64,000 nucleotides of DNA from a virus, in IMG/VR virus record IMGVR_UViG_3300032235_000387, positions 1-64,000 of that record; one strand, given 5' to 3'. The position numbers and the translations under genes were made by a program. Below are positions 34,499-41,714 of the stretch, one piece after another (position 1 is the first letter of the stretch; each line of letters begins with the position of its first letter). Below the pieces are notes generated by a model that ran no database searches, was not told the DNA's origin, and worked only from the letters and a program-made list of their open reading frames with translations.

Positions 34499-34665
34499 TT
34501 TTTTCCAAATCCTTTTGAGGTTTTTGCTTCAATTTGTGCCAATTCTTTTTCTAATACTCTTAACTGAGTTTTCATTTCAATTAACTTATCAGCAGAATAT
34601 AAGTGTTCTTGTTTAACTAATCTGCGAAATAATTTCATCATTTCTCTTGCTTTATTAGTTTTCAT
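34495..34665 (-). CDS. Small helical protein upstream of ThyX
   Basis: Encodes 56 residues if started at the ATG at 34665 (MKTNKAREMMKLFRRLVKQE); earlier ATGs at 34671-34680 are the GATGATGATGA tail of the upstream acidic gene. It is charged and helical (KLIEMKTQLRVLEKELAQIE, coiled-coil-like) with a basic end. It overlaps ThyX by four bases and the upstream gene by 11. Function is unknown; coupling to its neighbours suggests a real gene. Confidence 0.65.
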   Translation of the reverse strand: MKTNKAREMMKLFRRLVKQEHLYSADKLIEMKTQLRVLEKELAQIEAKTSKGFGKK

Positions 34666-34825
34666 ACTCATCATCATCAAAAATTTCGTCGTAATCTAAA
34701 ATTGGTCTTTTTTTCATTTCCACTCCTGTATAAGAAGAAGAACTATCAGAGTATATTTCCGATTTTAAAGAATCAACCAAGAGTTCAAGATTACGGACAA
34801 TTAGTTTTAACTTTTCTTTGTCCAT
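34655..34825 (-). CDS. Small acidic protein of unknown function
   Basis: Encodes 56 residues from an ATG at 34825 (MDKEKLKLIVRNLELLVDSL), then a Ser-rich linker and an acidic tail (DYDEIFDDDEYEN). A longer frame starts at 34897 but would have to begin upstream of and read through a clear terminator hairpin at 34858-34883, so the shorter start is preferred. The helix-linker-acid layout suggests a protein-binding factor. It is coupled to the next gene. Confidence 0.65.
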   Translation of the reverse strand: MDKEKLKLIVRNLELLVDSLKSEIYSDSSSSYTGVEMKKRPILDYDEIFDDDEYEN

Positions 34826-34857
34826 GAAAAATATTCTCTCTGCATCTATCATATCAT

Positions 34858-34883
34858 AAAAAAAGGAGGGAATCAACCCTCCT
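34858..34883 (-). terminator. Rho-independent terminator
   Basis: The minus strand reads AGGAGGG-(6-nt loop)-CCCTCCT followed by a run of six more T (seven counting the last stem base). It lies directly after the 33-aa gene and before the ATG at 34825. It ends the transcript that carries the DUF4278-like and 33-aa genes. Confidence 0.85.
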
Positions 34884-34889
34884 CCGTAT

Positions 34890-34991
34890 TTAAGCAATTT
34901 GAGATTGCTTTGCCATATTCAATTGTGCAATATAAAGAAGTTTTTCTTTTTTTGCTTTTTTCTTAAGATAACGAACAAAATAAGTGTTCAT
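34890..34991 (-). CDS. Very small basic protein (33 aa)
   Basis: Encodes 33 residues: MNTYFVRYLKKKAKKEKLLY, then IAQLNMAKQSQIA. The ATG overlaps the stop of the DUF4278-like gene (ATGA), and a very strong AGGAGGTGGCAAA ribosome-binding site precedes it. It is followed two codons later by a terminator. Such a placement strongly suggests expression. The basic first half could bind nucleic acid; this is only inference. Confidence 0.65.
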   Translation of the reverse strand: MNTYFVRYLKKKAKKEKLLYIAQLNMAKQSQIA

Positions 34992-35146
34992 TTTGCCACC
35001 TCCTGATTTTTACAAGGACGGTATGCTACTCCACGATACGTATTTTGTGGATGAGCAGGTGAATGAGTCTTATTATACCAAGAGACATATTCTTTCTTTG
35101 CATCTTCGGTGTCGTATTGACAACCTCTATAAACGACTTTAGACAT
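34988..35146 (-). CDS. Small DUF4278-like protein
   Basis: Encodes 52 residues: MSKVVYRGCQYDTEDAKKEY, NTYRGVAYRP. The repeated YRG(C/V)xY motif (residues 6-11 and 37-42) is typical of DUF4278, small proteins of cyanobacteria and cyanophages. AAGGAG lies nine bases before the ATG at 35146. Function is unknown. It overlaps the next gene by four bases. Confidence 0.75.
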   Translation of the reverse strand: MSKVVYRGCQYDTEDAKKEYVSWYNKTHSPAHPQNTYRGVAYRPCKNQEVAK

Positions 35147-35185
35147 TAGGTTTTCTCCTTAGTTTTTAAGTTAAAGAGCGTTCCT

Positions 35186-35341
35186 TCAGTCAACTTTTGC
35201 GTCTAGTTTGCACTCTTTAGGAGATATTTGTTTAATCTCCCACATTAAATCATTTTTGATTTTTGGTGTTAAATTAGGATAATTATTTACCCTAGAAATA
35301 ATCAATTGTGCCTGTAAGCAATTTAGAATGAGTGCTTCCAT
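35186..35341 (-). CDS. Small protein of unknown function (51 aa)
   Basis: Encodes 51 residues: MEALILNCLQAQLIISRVNN, YPNLTPKIKNDLMWEIKQI. The helical N-terminal half followed by a charged second half has amphipathic spacing consistent with a folded peptide. It precedes the DUF4278-like gene by 39 bases in the same direction and follows a promoter-like region. No family is recognised. No clear ribosome-binding site precedes the ATG (CGTTCATC). Confidence 0.5.
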   Translation of the reverse strand: MEALILNCLQAQLIISRVNNYPNLTPKIKNDLMWEIKQISPKECKLDAKVD

Positions 35342-35485
35342 AGATGAACGATCCGTTCCGAGTCGGCTTACTTCCGTTCGCTATTCGCGAATAGCGAATG
35401 AACGTAGAGGAATTATACCTCATTAATTAAATTTATAAAAGTTTTTTTGTAATTTATGATACAATTTTATAAAATCTTAGGGACC
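35342..35485 (-). promoter_or_regulatory. Intergenic regulatory region with -10-like box and long palindrome
   Basis: This 144-base gap between the terminator of the 116-aa gene and the 51-aa gene holds a TATAAT box (minus strand, 35412-35417), TATAAATT and TTTATAAAA elements upstream, and a 22-bp palindrome downstream of the -10 box. The likely transcription start is just before the palindrome, placing it in the 5' leader or operator position. No -35 match is convincing. Confidence 0.45.
35377..35398. repeat. Perfect 22-bp palindrome (operator-like)
   Basis: The half-site TTCGCTATTCG is followed directly by its exact reverse complement. Flanking CGTTC (35375-35379) and GAACG (35400-35404) extend the dyad with a one-base offset. 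It sits between the TATAAT box and the 51-aa gene. The high GC of the centre contrasts with the AT-rich flanks. It could be an operator for a dimeric repressor or form an RNA hairpin. Confidence 0.7.
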
Positions 35486-35516
35486 AAAAAAAATCCTGGA
35501 AAATTTTTTCCAGGAT
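35486..35516 (-). terminator. Rho-independent terminator
   Basis: The minus strand has an 11-bp stem ATCCTGGAAAA / TTTTCCAGGAT with a 2-base loop (in practice a larger loop with fewer A-T pairs), followed by eight T. It lies eight bases after the stop of the 116-aa gene. Confidence 0.85.
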
Positions 35517-35524
35517 CTGGGAAA

Positions 35525-35875
35525 TTACTTTCTCTTTTTCTTTTCTGGGGTTTTATATCCCCACAGTTTAGGATTTACTCTACCATATCCCCAGTCTATT
35601 TTAGTTACTACATTTGGTCCAAATTTATCATAATAAAGATCAAAAATTTTAATTTTTGTTCCTCTACAAATATCAACGTAAGATGTATCTTTGATATTGT
35701 AAAATACTAAGTATGCATCACTAGGAAAAGATGTATCTTTTTGTTGTTGTAAAGATGCTTTCTCTACAAGTATTTGACATCCATATTTGGGAGGTAAACT
35801 TTCCTTTTCTTCTTGTGTCCATTCCACAGTAATAATTTCCTCTCCCACTATCATTTTATTACTAATATCATTCAC
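35525..35875 (-). CDS. Conserved cyanophage protein of unknown function
   Basis: Encodes 116 residues from a GTG at 35875, which overlaps the upstream TGA (GTGA) and has GGAAG in front. An upstream TTG at 35890 would add five residues that overlap more. It contains beta-like segments (EEIITVEWTQEEKE, YGCQILVEKASLQQQ, AYLVFYNIKDTSYVDICRGTK) and a basic C-terminus (TPEKKKRK). No motif links it to a known enzyme. It is terminated by a strong hairpin. Confidence 0.7.
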   Translation of the reverse strand: MNDISNKMIVGEEIITVEWTQEEKESLPPKYGCQILVEKASLQQQKDTSFPSDAYLVFYNIKDTSYVDICRGTKIKIFDLYYDKFGPNVVTKIDWGYGRVNPKLWGYKTPEKKKRK

Positions 35876-36480
35876 GATCTTCCACCCCAAATAATATCGG
35901 GGAAGGAATCTGAGACGATTTGTTTAGTAATTTTATATCTTGTTTCTAATTTTTTATCTTTTACAAGACAAATAATTTCTGCTTCCAAAGGGTGTAATCC
36001 TTGAAGCATATTAATGAACATAGTTTCTCTACGAATAGAACTTAAACTATCATTACCACCTTTAACAAAATTATAAAATTTAGAATATTCTTTTCTTATA
36101 GAAGACTTTCCTTGATCTTGAGAACCAAGAGAATTTGACTCCATTTCTTTCATTTTATAAACAGCATCTTCAATTTTTTCAGATATTGTTCCACTAAAAG
36201 AATTTTGCTCACCAACACTTGCGTATGGAACTTCTCCAGGTGGAAGTATTGATATGATACTATCATCAAAATTCCAAATAAGTAAAGTTTTTATTGAAGG
36301 ATGCTCGTATCTTTTAAGAAGTTCAATTTTTTTGGAATTTGACCTTTGTTTTGATACAAGATTAAAAACTTCAAATGCAAAAGGATTTGAAGGTAGATTT
36401 TCATTTACAGTTTCTACTTTTTTTACTGTAGAAACACTTGATCTATTCGATGTCGTTTTCTTCTTCGTCTGTGTATTCAT
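35872..36480 (-). CDS. Conserved cyanophage protein (DUF6433-like)
   Basis: Encodes 202 residues from the ATG at 36480 (MNTQTKKKTTSNRSSVSTVK); a TTG at 36495 is less likely. After a basic low-complexity N-terminus come PFAFEVFNLVSKQRSNSKKIELLKRYEHPSIKTLLIWNFDDSI-type segments and a C-terminal FVKGGNDSLSSIRRETMFINML, LHPLEAEIICLVKDKKLETR. The pattern is one repeatedly seen in T4-like cyanophages and I believe it is the family catalogued as DUF6433. Function is unknown. Overlap with the upstream membrane-protein gene suggests coupling. Confidence 0.75.
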   Translation of the reverse strand: MNTQTKKKTTSNRSSVSTVKKVETVNENLPSNPFAFEVFNLVSKQRSNSKKIELLKRYEHPSIKTLLIWNFDDSIISILPPGEVPYASVGEQNSFSGTISEKIEDAVYKMKEMESNSLGSQDQGKSSIRKEYSKFYNFVKGGNDSLSSIRRETMFINMLQGLHPLEAEIICLVKDKKLETRYKITKQIVSDSFPDIIWGGRS

Positions 36481-36676
36481 AATCGCTATTTTCAAAACGG
36501 AATGCTATGACCTCATCTGGTATTAAATTACCTTGGGAATCGAACATTTCGGGGTGAGGTCTTGGTATTTCCCGATAGTTCATCATATACTCTCTGGCGA
36601 CCCAACCACCAATTAACCCTACTATAAGAAACAATACGGTTAAAAAAGAACCGAATACTAGACTAATTGCTAACAT
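36443..36676 (-). CDS. Small single-pass membrane protein
   Basis: Encodes 77 residues. One hydrophobic segment spans ~2-26 (LAISLVFGSFLTVLFLIVGL), followed by REYMMNYREIPRPHPEMFDS, GNLIPDEVIAFRFEN and an acidic tail (DYEYTDEEENDIE). The likely topology is an N-terminal anchor with a cytoplasmic tail. GAGGCAAAAGAA is the ribosome-binding site before the ATG at 36676. It overlaps the next gene by 38 bases. Function is unknown; small anchors of this type are common in cyanophages. Confidence 0.75.
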   Translation of the reverse strand: MLAISLVFGSFLTVLFLIVGLIGGWVAREYMMNYREIPRPHPEMFDSQGNLIPDEVIAFRFENSDYEYTDEEENDIE

Positions 36677-36871
36677 TTCTTTTGCCTCGGGAAATTACTC
36701 TTATTCCTAAACATTAAGGAAAATTCAAAATTGATGGTAGTTTCCCATTTAAGAAAGCAAACCATCTTTTTAAAGATAATATGAAAGGGTTTGGTTTGCT
36801 TTCTTTTGCCTCCATTGAGTATAAAGTCAACACCACGATTAAAGTCGTGGTTGTTACTTTTATTTATTTCG
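36677..36871 (-). promoter_or_regulatory. Hairpin-rich spacer with late-promoter-like site
   Basis: This 195-base spacer holds ATAAATA on minus at 36861-36867, a 7-bp hairpin at 36832-36851 (ACCACGA/TCGTGGT), and a long inverted repeat GAAAGCAAACCA (36753-36764) / TGGTTTGCTTTC (36792-36803). The loop of that repeat itself contains TCTTT-TT-AAAGA. A GAGGCAAAAGAAA sequence occurs twice, once as the ribosome-binding site of the 36676 gene. The region is probably transcribed; the inverted repeat may be a regulatory RNA fold. Confidence 0.45.
36714..36815 (-). CDS. Possible 33-aa ORF in the hairpin-rich spacer
   Basis: The frame reads MEAKESKPNPFILSLKRWFA, then FLNGKLPSILNFP and a stop. The composition (amphipathic, aromatic) looks protein-like, but no ribosome-binding site precedes the ATG. 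The frame also spans the inverted repeat described for this spacer. It could equally be non-coding. Confidence 0.25.
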   Translation of the reverse strand: MEAKESKPNPFILSLKRWFAFLNGKLPSILNFP

Positions 36872-37111
36872 TTAGTCAATGATTTTTTGTTCCTTGAGAA
36901 ATTTGATTGTGTCAACACAACCTCCTAATTTTATATCATTGAAAACTATTTGGGGAAATGTAGATCCTTCACCAAACTCTGCATAAAATTCTTCTTTTGT
37001 AAAGTCTACATCGAGATTATAAACTACATGCCTTTGTTTTGTCAACTCTAAAACTTTTTTAATTTTATCGCAATATGGGCAACCATCTTTGGTATAAACT
37101 GTAAAGTTCAT
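36872..37111 (-). CDS. Glutaredoxin
   Basis: Encodes 79 residues: MNFTVYTKDGCPYCDKIKKV with the CPYC active site at residues 11-14. The TFPQIVFNDIKLGGCVDTIKF segment carries the cis-Pro and the GG(C)xD glutathione-binding motif. It is a full-length small glutaredoxin that would reduce ribonucleotide reductase or host proteins using glutathione. An ATAAATA site and hairpins follow it. It precedes the sugar island, whose first gene ends one base upstream. Confidence 0.92.
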   Translation of the reverse strand: MNFTVYTKDGCPYCDKIKKVLELTKQRHVVYNLDVDFTKEEFYAEFGEGSTFPQIVFNDIKLGGCVDTIKFLKEQKIID

Positions 37112-37112
37112 T

Positions 37113-39392
37113 TTAAATTTCTACTCCTATTTTTTTTAAAAAATGATTGATTTTTTCGTTATACTCATTAGAAATTTCATAATTTTCTTTGATTTCAAAT
37201 AAAATATTTTTAGACTCTTCTACTTTTCCCCACCACCATCCAGAAACTGCTTTTTCATATAGAAGAGCGTATTTACCAGGATAATCAACATCAGTTAAAA
37301 GATTTGATAACGAAAAGTCTGAGAAAATTAATCCCATATCTGCAAAATTATAACAGTCTGTCCACCATTCTCTAACTTCAGAAAATTTACTTAGTAGGTA
37401 ATATGCTTCTGGTCTTTGTGGATAAAGACTTAATGCTTGTTGTAAAAGACATTTTGCACTAAGATCTCTTGTTCCTTGCTTAGAATAGCAATGGGATGCT
37501 CTAATTAAAGACTCATATGCTAAGTTTTTATCTTCTGACCTTTCAGCACATCGTAAAAAATAAGATACTGCTGGTGCAGTATGTCCTTCTTTCTCATACC
37601 AGAACCCAAGATTAAAATTATGATTTGGATTTTCAGTATCTAAAGAATACTTTGTAAGTAATTCTTCAATCTCATTTGTAATTTTTATTTCAATTAAATT
37701 TTCATTTGTTTTGGGCAATAAAAATTCCTTTATAATTTCAGATTCAAAAATTTCTTTTGGAAGATTTTCTATTGGGTAATATTTAAGTATTGTATTTTTA
37801 TCTCCAGATGGGGAAATTTCACCTTCTTTGATTTTTAGATTATCTTGAAATTCCTCCATATCACTATTCGAATATTTAGAAGTTGTAAGATAATTAAATT
37901 TATCATCATAATGTGTAAATGCTTTACACTTTATTTTTCTAGTTTCAGACTTGCCCATCCAAGAAAAATGCCACCCTAAATCTTGAAGCATTTGACCATT
38001 TTCAGTTAAGAAAACTATTTCAAATGGATTAAAAACATTTGATCTAATTTGTGTTGGTGTTGCCTTTGTCAGATGTTTTTTAGTTGTAACGAACATTCCA
38101 GTCCATTCTTTTGGTTTATTATTATCTCTCATATAAACCCTCATATCTGCCCTTCCTTCTAAATGAACTAAAGGAACTCTAATTACAACATCAGGATTAT
38201 TTTTGACAACATTTGAAATATATTCAATTATAGATGGTAAAATAATTTCATCAATATCACTATGAATAAAAACAGTGTCATCAGAATATTCATGGATAAC
38301 CTTCAATAAGGCATCTTTTTGCATTCTTTCTCTTGATCGAGCATGAACAGAATTTGTGTTTATACTATTTCCATCATAGCAATTATGATAATCAATATCC
38401 TGTACTTCAAGATTATTATTAGGTATGTCTAACTCAATAATTCTAATTTTATCTTTGGGGAGATTTAATTCTTCAATAATATTTTTAAGTTCATATTGAA
38501 TTGGAACACCACTTTGAGTTTTATTAGATTCGCAAATTATAAATTCATCAACATAATTTTTAAGCATGTTAATTCTTAACTCCAACATTTCTCTTCCAGT
38601 TGGAGCAAAGAATGGAAAATAATCTACAATCTTTTTATTTACTCGATTAGTTTCAAAAAATTCTATTATTTTTTGTTCCTTTCCAATAGTTTTCCACCAT
38701 TCAATTGTTGTCTCATAAGATTTAATATGAGTATTCTCATGCAATTCACGATTGTGCCCTTCAGAAGAAATAAAAGTAGTTTCAAATTTAATATCTTCTA
38801 CAAACAAAGGAATGGTATAAGTAACACCATGGTTAAAAATAATATATTCAATTAATGGCATAACATCTTGATTTTTTATTTCAAGATGAAATTCATCACC
38901 AATACAATATTCATCAATTATTTTTTTAGCATAATCTCTAGTAAGAATATATGCAGTTACTGACCAATCATCATTTTGCTTTTTACGAAAATTAAAATCA
39001 TTGCTGATACCACCTTCTTTTAATCTCAATAATTGGACACAATCAGCATCTTCTGGAATTGATTCTATAAATTCTTCCCAAGTAAAATTCCAATAATTTA
39101 CTGTTTCTAAACTTAAATCATCTTCACAGAAAAACGCATAAAGTTCATCCGTTTCTTGATACCATTTTTTAATCGCTTTAAGATGAGAAACTGCACAACC
39201 AATTGTTCCAGGATTCATAGATTCTAAAAATCTTCCTTTTACAACATCAGAACTATCAGAATATCTTTTAGAAACTAATGGTATTGGATTAATTTCATGT
39301 AATTGAAATTGAGTTTCAATATTTTTTTGTCTATCAACACTTTCTTCCAATGTTGTATAATAAGCAGTTGGAAAATTTTTTAGTTTATTCAT
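37113..39392 (-). CDS. Glycosyltransferase fusion: GT25-like + GT17-like + TPR-like
   Basis: Encodes about 759 residues from the ATG at 39392 (MNKLKNFPTAYYTTLEESVD); an ATG at 39419 adds nine residues that overlap the upstream gene. Residues ~1-200 are GT25-like (DRQKNIETQF, GTIGCAVSHLKAIKKWYQE, FFCEDDLSLE, CVQLLRL). Residues ~250-520 are GT17-like (PTGREMLELRINMLKNYVDE, FIICESNKTQSG, HSDIDEIILP, GWHFSWMG). The C-terminal ~170 residues contain helical repeats like TPR (NFNLGFWYEKEGHTAPAVSYFLRCA; SAKCLLQQALSLYPQRPEAY). It would add two sugars in sequence or hold partners through the repeats. Acceptors are unknown. Confidence 0.8.
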   Translation of the reverse strand: MNKLKNFPTAYYTTLEESVDRQKNIETQFQLHEINPIPLVSKRYSDSSDVVKGRFLESMNPGTIGCAVSHLKAIKKWYQETDELYAFFCEDDLSLETVNYWNFTWEEFIESIPEDADCVQLLRLKEGGISNDFNFRKKQNDDWSVTAYILTRDYAKKIIDEYCIGDEFHLEIKNQDVMPLIEYIIFNHGVTYTIPLFVEDIKFETTFISSEGHNRELHENTHIKSYETTIEWWKTIGKEQKIIEFFETNRVNKKIVDYFPFFAPTGREMLELRINMLKNYVDEFIICESNKTQSGVPIQYELKNIIEELNLPKDKIRIIELDIPNNNLEVQDIDYHNCYDGNSINTNSVHARSRERMQKDALLKVIHEYSDDTVFIHSDIDEIILPSIIEYISNVVKNNPDVVIRVPLVHLEGRADMRVYMRDNNKPKEWTGMFVTTKKHLTKATPTQIRSNVFNPFEIVFLTENGQMLQDLGWHFSWMGKSETRKIKCKAFTHYDDKFNYLTTSKYSNSDMEEFQDNLKIKEGEISPSGDKNTILKYYPIENLPKEIFESEIIKEFLLPKTNENLIEIKITNEIEELLTKYSLDTENPNHNFNLGFWYEKEGHTAPAVSYFLRCAERSEDKNLAYESLIRASHCYSKQGTRDLSAKCLLQQALSLYPQRPEAYYLLSKFSEVREWWTDCYNFADMGLIFSDFSLSNLLTDVDYPGKYALLYEKAVSGWWWGKVEESKNILFEIKENYEISNEYNEKINHFLKKIGVEI

Positions 39393-40923
39393 ATTTTTCT
39401 GCAAAGTAATTTTGATCATCTATTTGAATTATATTCCAATTTAGTTTTGATTCAACATGATAATGAGTTGGAGATGGAAATTGTTCCATATTTTTACTTA
39501 TATGATATTGAGAGATTACATATTCAGTCTGCCACTTCAATTCATCACCACTATAATTTTTTGATAATTCACTGATAATTTTATTTTCATAATCTTTATC
39601 ACCTTCAAAATTTTCAAATCTTTTTTTATCAGGATGTGGAATATGAAATACTGTATGATTGTAATTTAAAGATTCAGATTTTAATCCATATAAGTGCAGT
39701 CTTGAAACAAGTTCATCATCTTCCCAAGCATAATATTTTCCAAGATTTTCATTGTATCCACCAACTTCCTTAAAGTGTTGTCTTCTAATGTAAAGAAGTC
39801 CTCTAAGATATTTGAAATATGGATTACTTTCAATATTTTTATCTTCTATATTTGTTGGTCCATAAACAAATTTATTTTCACTTATATTATAAGTATCAAA
39901 AAATTTATAATAAGGATTTAAAATATAGTCAGTATCCATTTTAAGCAGAAATTCTTGAGTGCATAAACTTGCAGCAAGATTTAATGGTTGAGGTTGATTG
40001 AAATACTGTTCATTTAAAACTCTTACTATTTTAATTCTCGAATCAAGTTTTGTCAAATGATTGAGAGGAATTGTAGAATTCCAATCGACAATTACAATCT
40101 CTTTAATTTCTTCAAAATTTAACCAAGAATTTAAAGAAATTTTTAAAGGTTCATATCTATTTTTACAAGCACAAATTACAGAAACGTTATTTTGATTTGA
40201 TACATTTTGATATTGAATATGTTTTTTATTAATTTCATTATCAAAATATTTGTCTACAAATATCGTATTAATTTTATCAGAATAAATTTCAATATAATCT
40301 TTAGAGTTTATAAAATCTCTTAATTCTTTATTAGTTTGAATAATATCAGCATATTCTTGAAATGAAGGATGCTTATCGATTAATTCTACGATTAACATCT
40401 TTGGTCTCCATTCATCAATATTAAAGGATTCGAAAACTTCTTTTTCCTTTCCTTCAACATCAACTACAAGAATTTCAAAATTTTTATGTATTTTTAAATC
40501 AGTTAATAATGTTTCTAATCTAATTTGATTACAAGTACTTGGTAAAAACTGAAGATTGCAATTTTTAAAGTCTTCAATTTCTTTAAATCTATCTGAGTAT
40601 TCATCCAACATTGTGGATAAACATTCAGATACATAAATTTTTTTAGTTGTTTCTTCTAACCCTATTGCATAATTTTGAACTGAAATATTTTGATTATTTT
40701 TATGTCTCTCAACACATTTTAGATAGTATTCTTGAATTGGTTCAACATAGACACCATTCCAACCATGATCTGCTAAACATGATGTATTAGAAACAAAATC
40801 TCCATCAAATGCTCCAATTTCAACAAAAGTACCTTTAGATGGATATCCAAAATATTTTTCATATATTTTTGAAAGACCATTTATTTGGCAATCATGCGCA
40901 ACATTATAAGTATTAATATTCAT
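39385..40923 (-). CDS. FkbM-type methyltransferase fused to GT2-like glycosyltransferase
   Basis: Encodes 512 residues. The N-terminal half is FkbM-like: GTFVEIGAFDGDFVSNTSCL (SAM-binding), NGVYVEPIQEYY, LVVDVEGKEKEVFESFN. The C-terminal half is GT-A/GT2: NVSVICACKNRYEPL, EIVIVDWNS, LKMDTDYILNP (DxD) and YYAWEDDELVSRL (catalytic ED). This would add and methylate a sugar; which step is first is not clear. It shares four bases with the GT11 gene upstream (ATGA) and slightly overlaps the next gene. A SAM-dependent O-methyl cap on a glycan is a plausible product. Confidence 0.85.
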   Translation of the reverse strand: MNINTYNVAHDCQINGLSKIYEKYFGYPSKGTFVEIGAFDGDFVSNTSCLADHGWNGVYVEPIQEYYLKCVERHKNNQNISVQNYAIGLEETTKKIYVSECLSTMLDEYSDRFKEIEDFKNCNLQFLPSTCNQIRLETLLTDLKIHKNFEILVVDVEGKEKEVFESFNIDEWRPKMLIVELIDKHPSFQEYADIIQTNKELRDFINSKDYIEIYSDKINTIFVDKYFDNEINKKHIQYQNVSNQNNVSVICACKNRYEPLKISLNSWLNFEEIKEIVIVDWNSTIPLNHLTKLDSRIKIVRVLNEQYFNQPQPLNLAASLCTQEFLLKMDTDYILNPYYKFFDTYNISENKFVYGPTNIEDKNIESNPYFKYLRGLLYIRRQHFKEVGGYNENLGKYYAWEDDELVSRLHLYGLKSESLNYNHTVFHIPHPDKKRFENFEGDKDYENKIISELSKNYSGDELKWQTEYVISQYHISKNMEQFPSPTHYHVESKLNWNIIQIDDQNYFAEKYE

Positions 40924-41714
40924 ACTCTAATCCATTCAGAACAATACAAGTCTTCAGTATCCCAGGTTGAATCATTTCTAAACCATTTTTTAGGAGAAAC
41001 TACTTTTTTACTTTCAGATAACCATGCACCCCACCAACTAAAAGAACTATTTGCAATTATATGATAATTACACAATGTCATCATACAAAGATCTACAAAA
41101 GGATTATTAGATTTTATAATTTTAAATCTTTTATTTGAAAATATTTCTTGTTCTTCGCACCATTTATAATCATCTGAAATAACAAATACTGGTAAGTTAC
41201 TATCAAAAAATTTTAAAGAATCAATATAATAATCAAATGGTAAAGGATAGAGACTTTCATCTGTTATGTAATCTGTTCTCCTAACATGTAGAGAAATTAT
41301 TTCAGTACTAGGGTATAATTCTGAAATAAAACTTTTACAAGAATTAATGATAAATTCATCAAAAGAAAAATCTTCCTTTATTTCATTTCTAATGTGCTTA
41401 AAATATTTTTCGGTTTGGAAATAATGCAATATATTTTTATTGGGAGGACAGTTAGTAAACATATCCACATCAAATTCAAATCCTTTAGGATAAATTGTTT
41501 CAAACTCAGGTAATGGTTTAGAATATTTTAAAGTATTTTTAAAACATTTATATAAAGTAATATCATCTTTAGGTAGAGGAACAGCATAATTAAAATTGTT
41601 ATAATTTGCAATTCCTTTTAATGAAGCGTACTGAAACATTTGGTTTCCGAGTCTACCAAATCCCAAATCTTTAAAAGTAATTAACGGTTTATAATTAAAA
41701 AATTTATTCGGCAT
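40920..41714 (-). CDS. GT11 alpha-1,2-fucosyltransferase-like
   Basis: Encodes 264 residues from the ATG at 41714; an earlier TTG at 41729 is unlikely. It contains the GT11 signature GRLGNQMFQYASLKGIA, HVRRTDYITD (HxRRxDY), LPVFVISDDYKWCEEQ and a SSFSWWGAWLS motif. GT11 enzymes transfer fucose from GDP-fucose to the 2-OH of galactose or related sugars. No GDP-fucose synthesis gene is in this window, so the donor would come from the host. It overlaps the propeller gene upstream by 11 bases. Confidence 0.9.
   Translation of the reverse strand: MPNKFFNYKPLITFKDLGFGRLGNQMFQYASLKGIANYNNFNYAVPLPKDDITLYKCFKNTLKYSKPLPEFETIYPKGFEFDVDMFTNCPPNKNILHYFQTEKYFKHIRNEIKEDFSFDEFIINSCKSFISELYPSTEIISLHVRRTDYITDESLYPLPFDYYIDSLKFFDSNLPVFVISDDYKWCEEQEIFSNKRFKIIKSNNPFVDLCMMTLCNYHIIANSSFSWWGAWLSESKKVVSPKKWFRNDSTWDTEDLYCSEWIRV

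Noticed and set aside
34826-34897. Longer start for the 56-aa acidic protein
   Set aside because: The extra part starts upstream of a clear rho-independent terminator and would read through it.
36670-36918. 82-codon minus frame overlapping glutaredoxin and the membrane-protein gene
   Set aside because: Low-complexity Asn/Lys/Phe composition, start inside glutaredoxin without a ribosome-binding site, and it runs through two hairpins.
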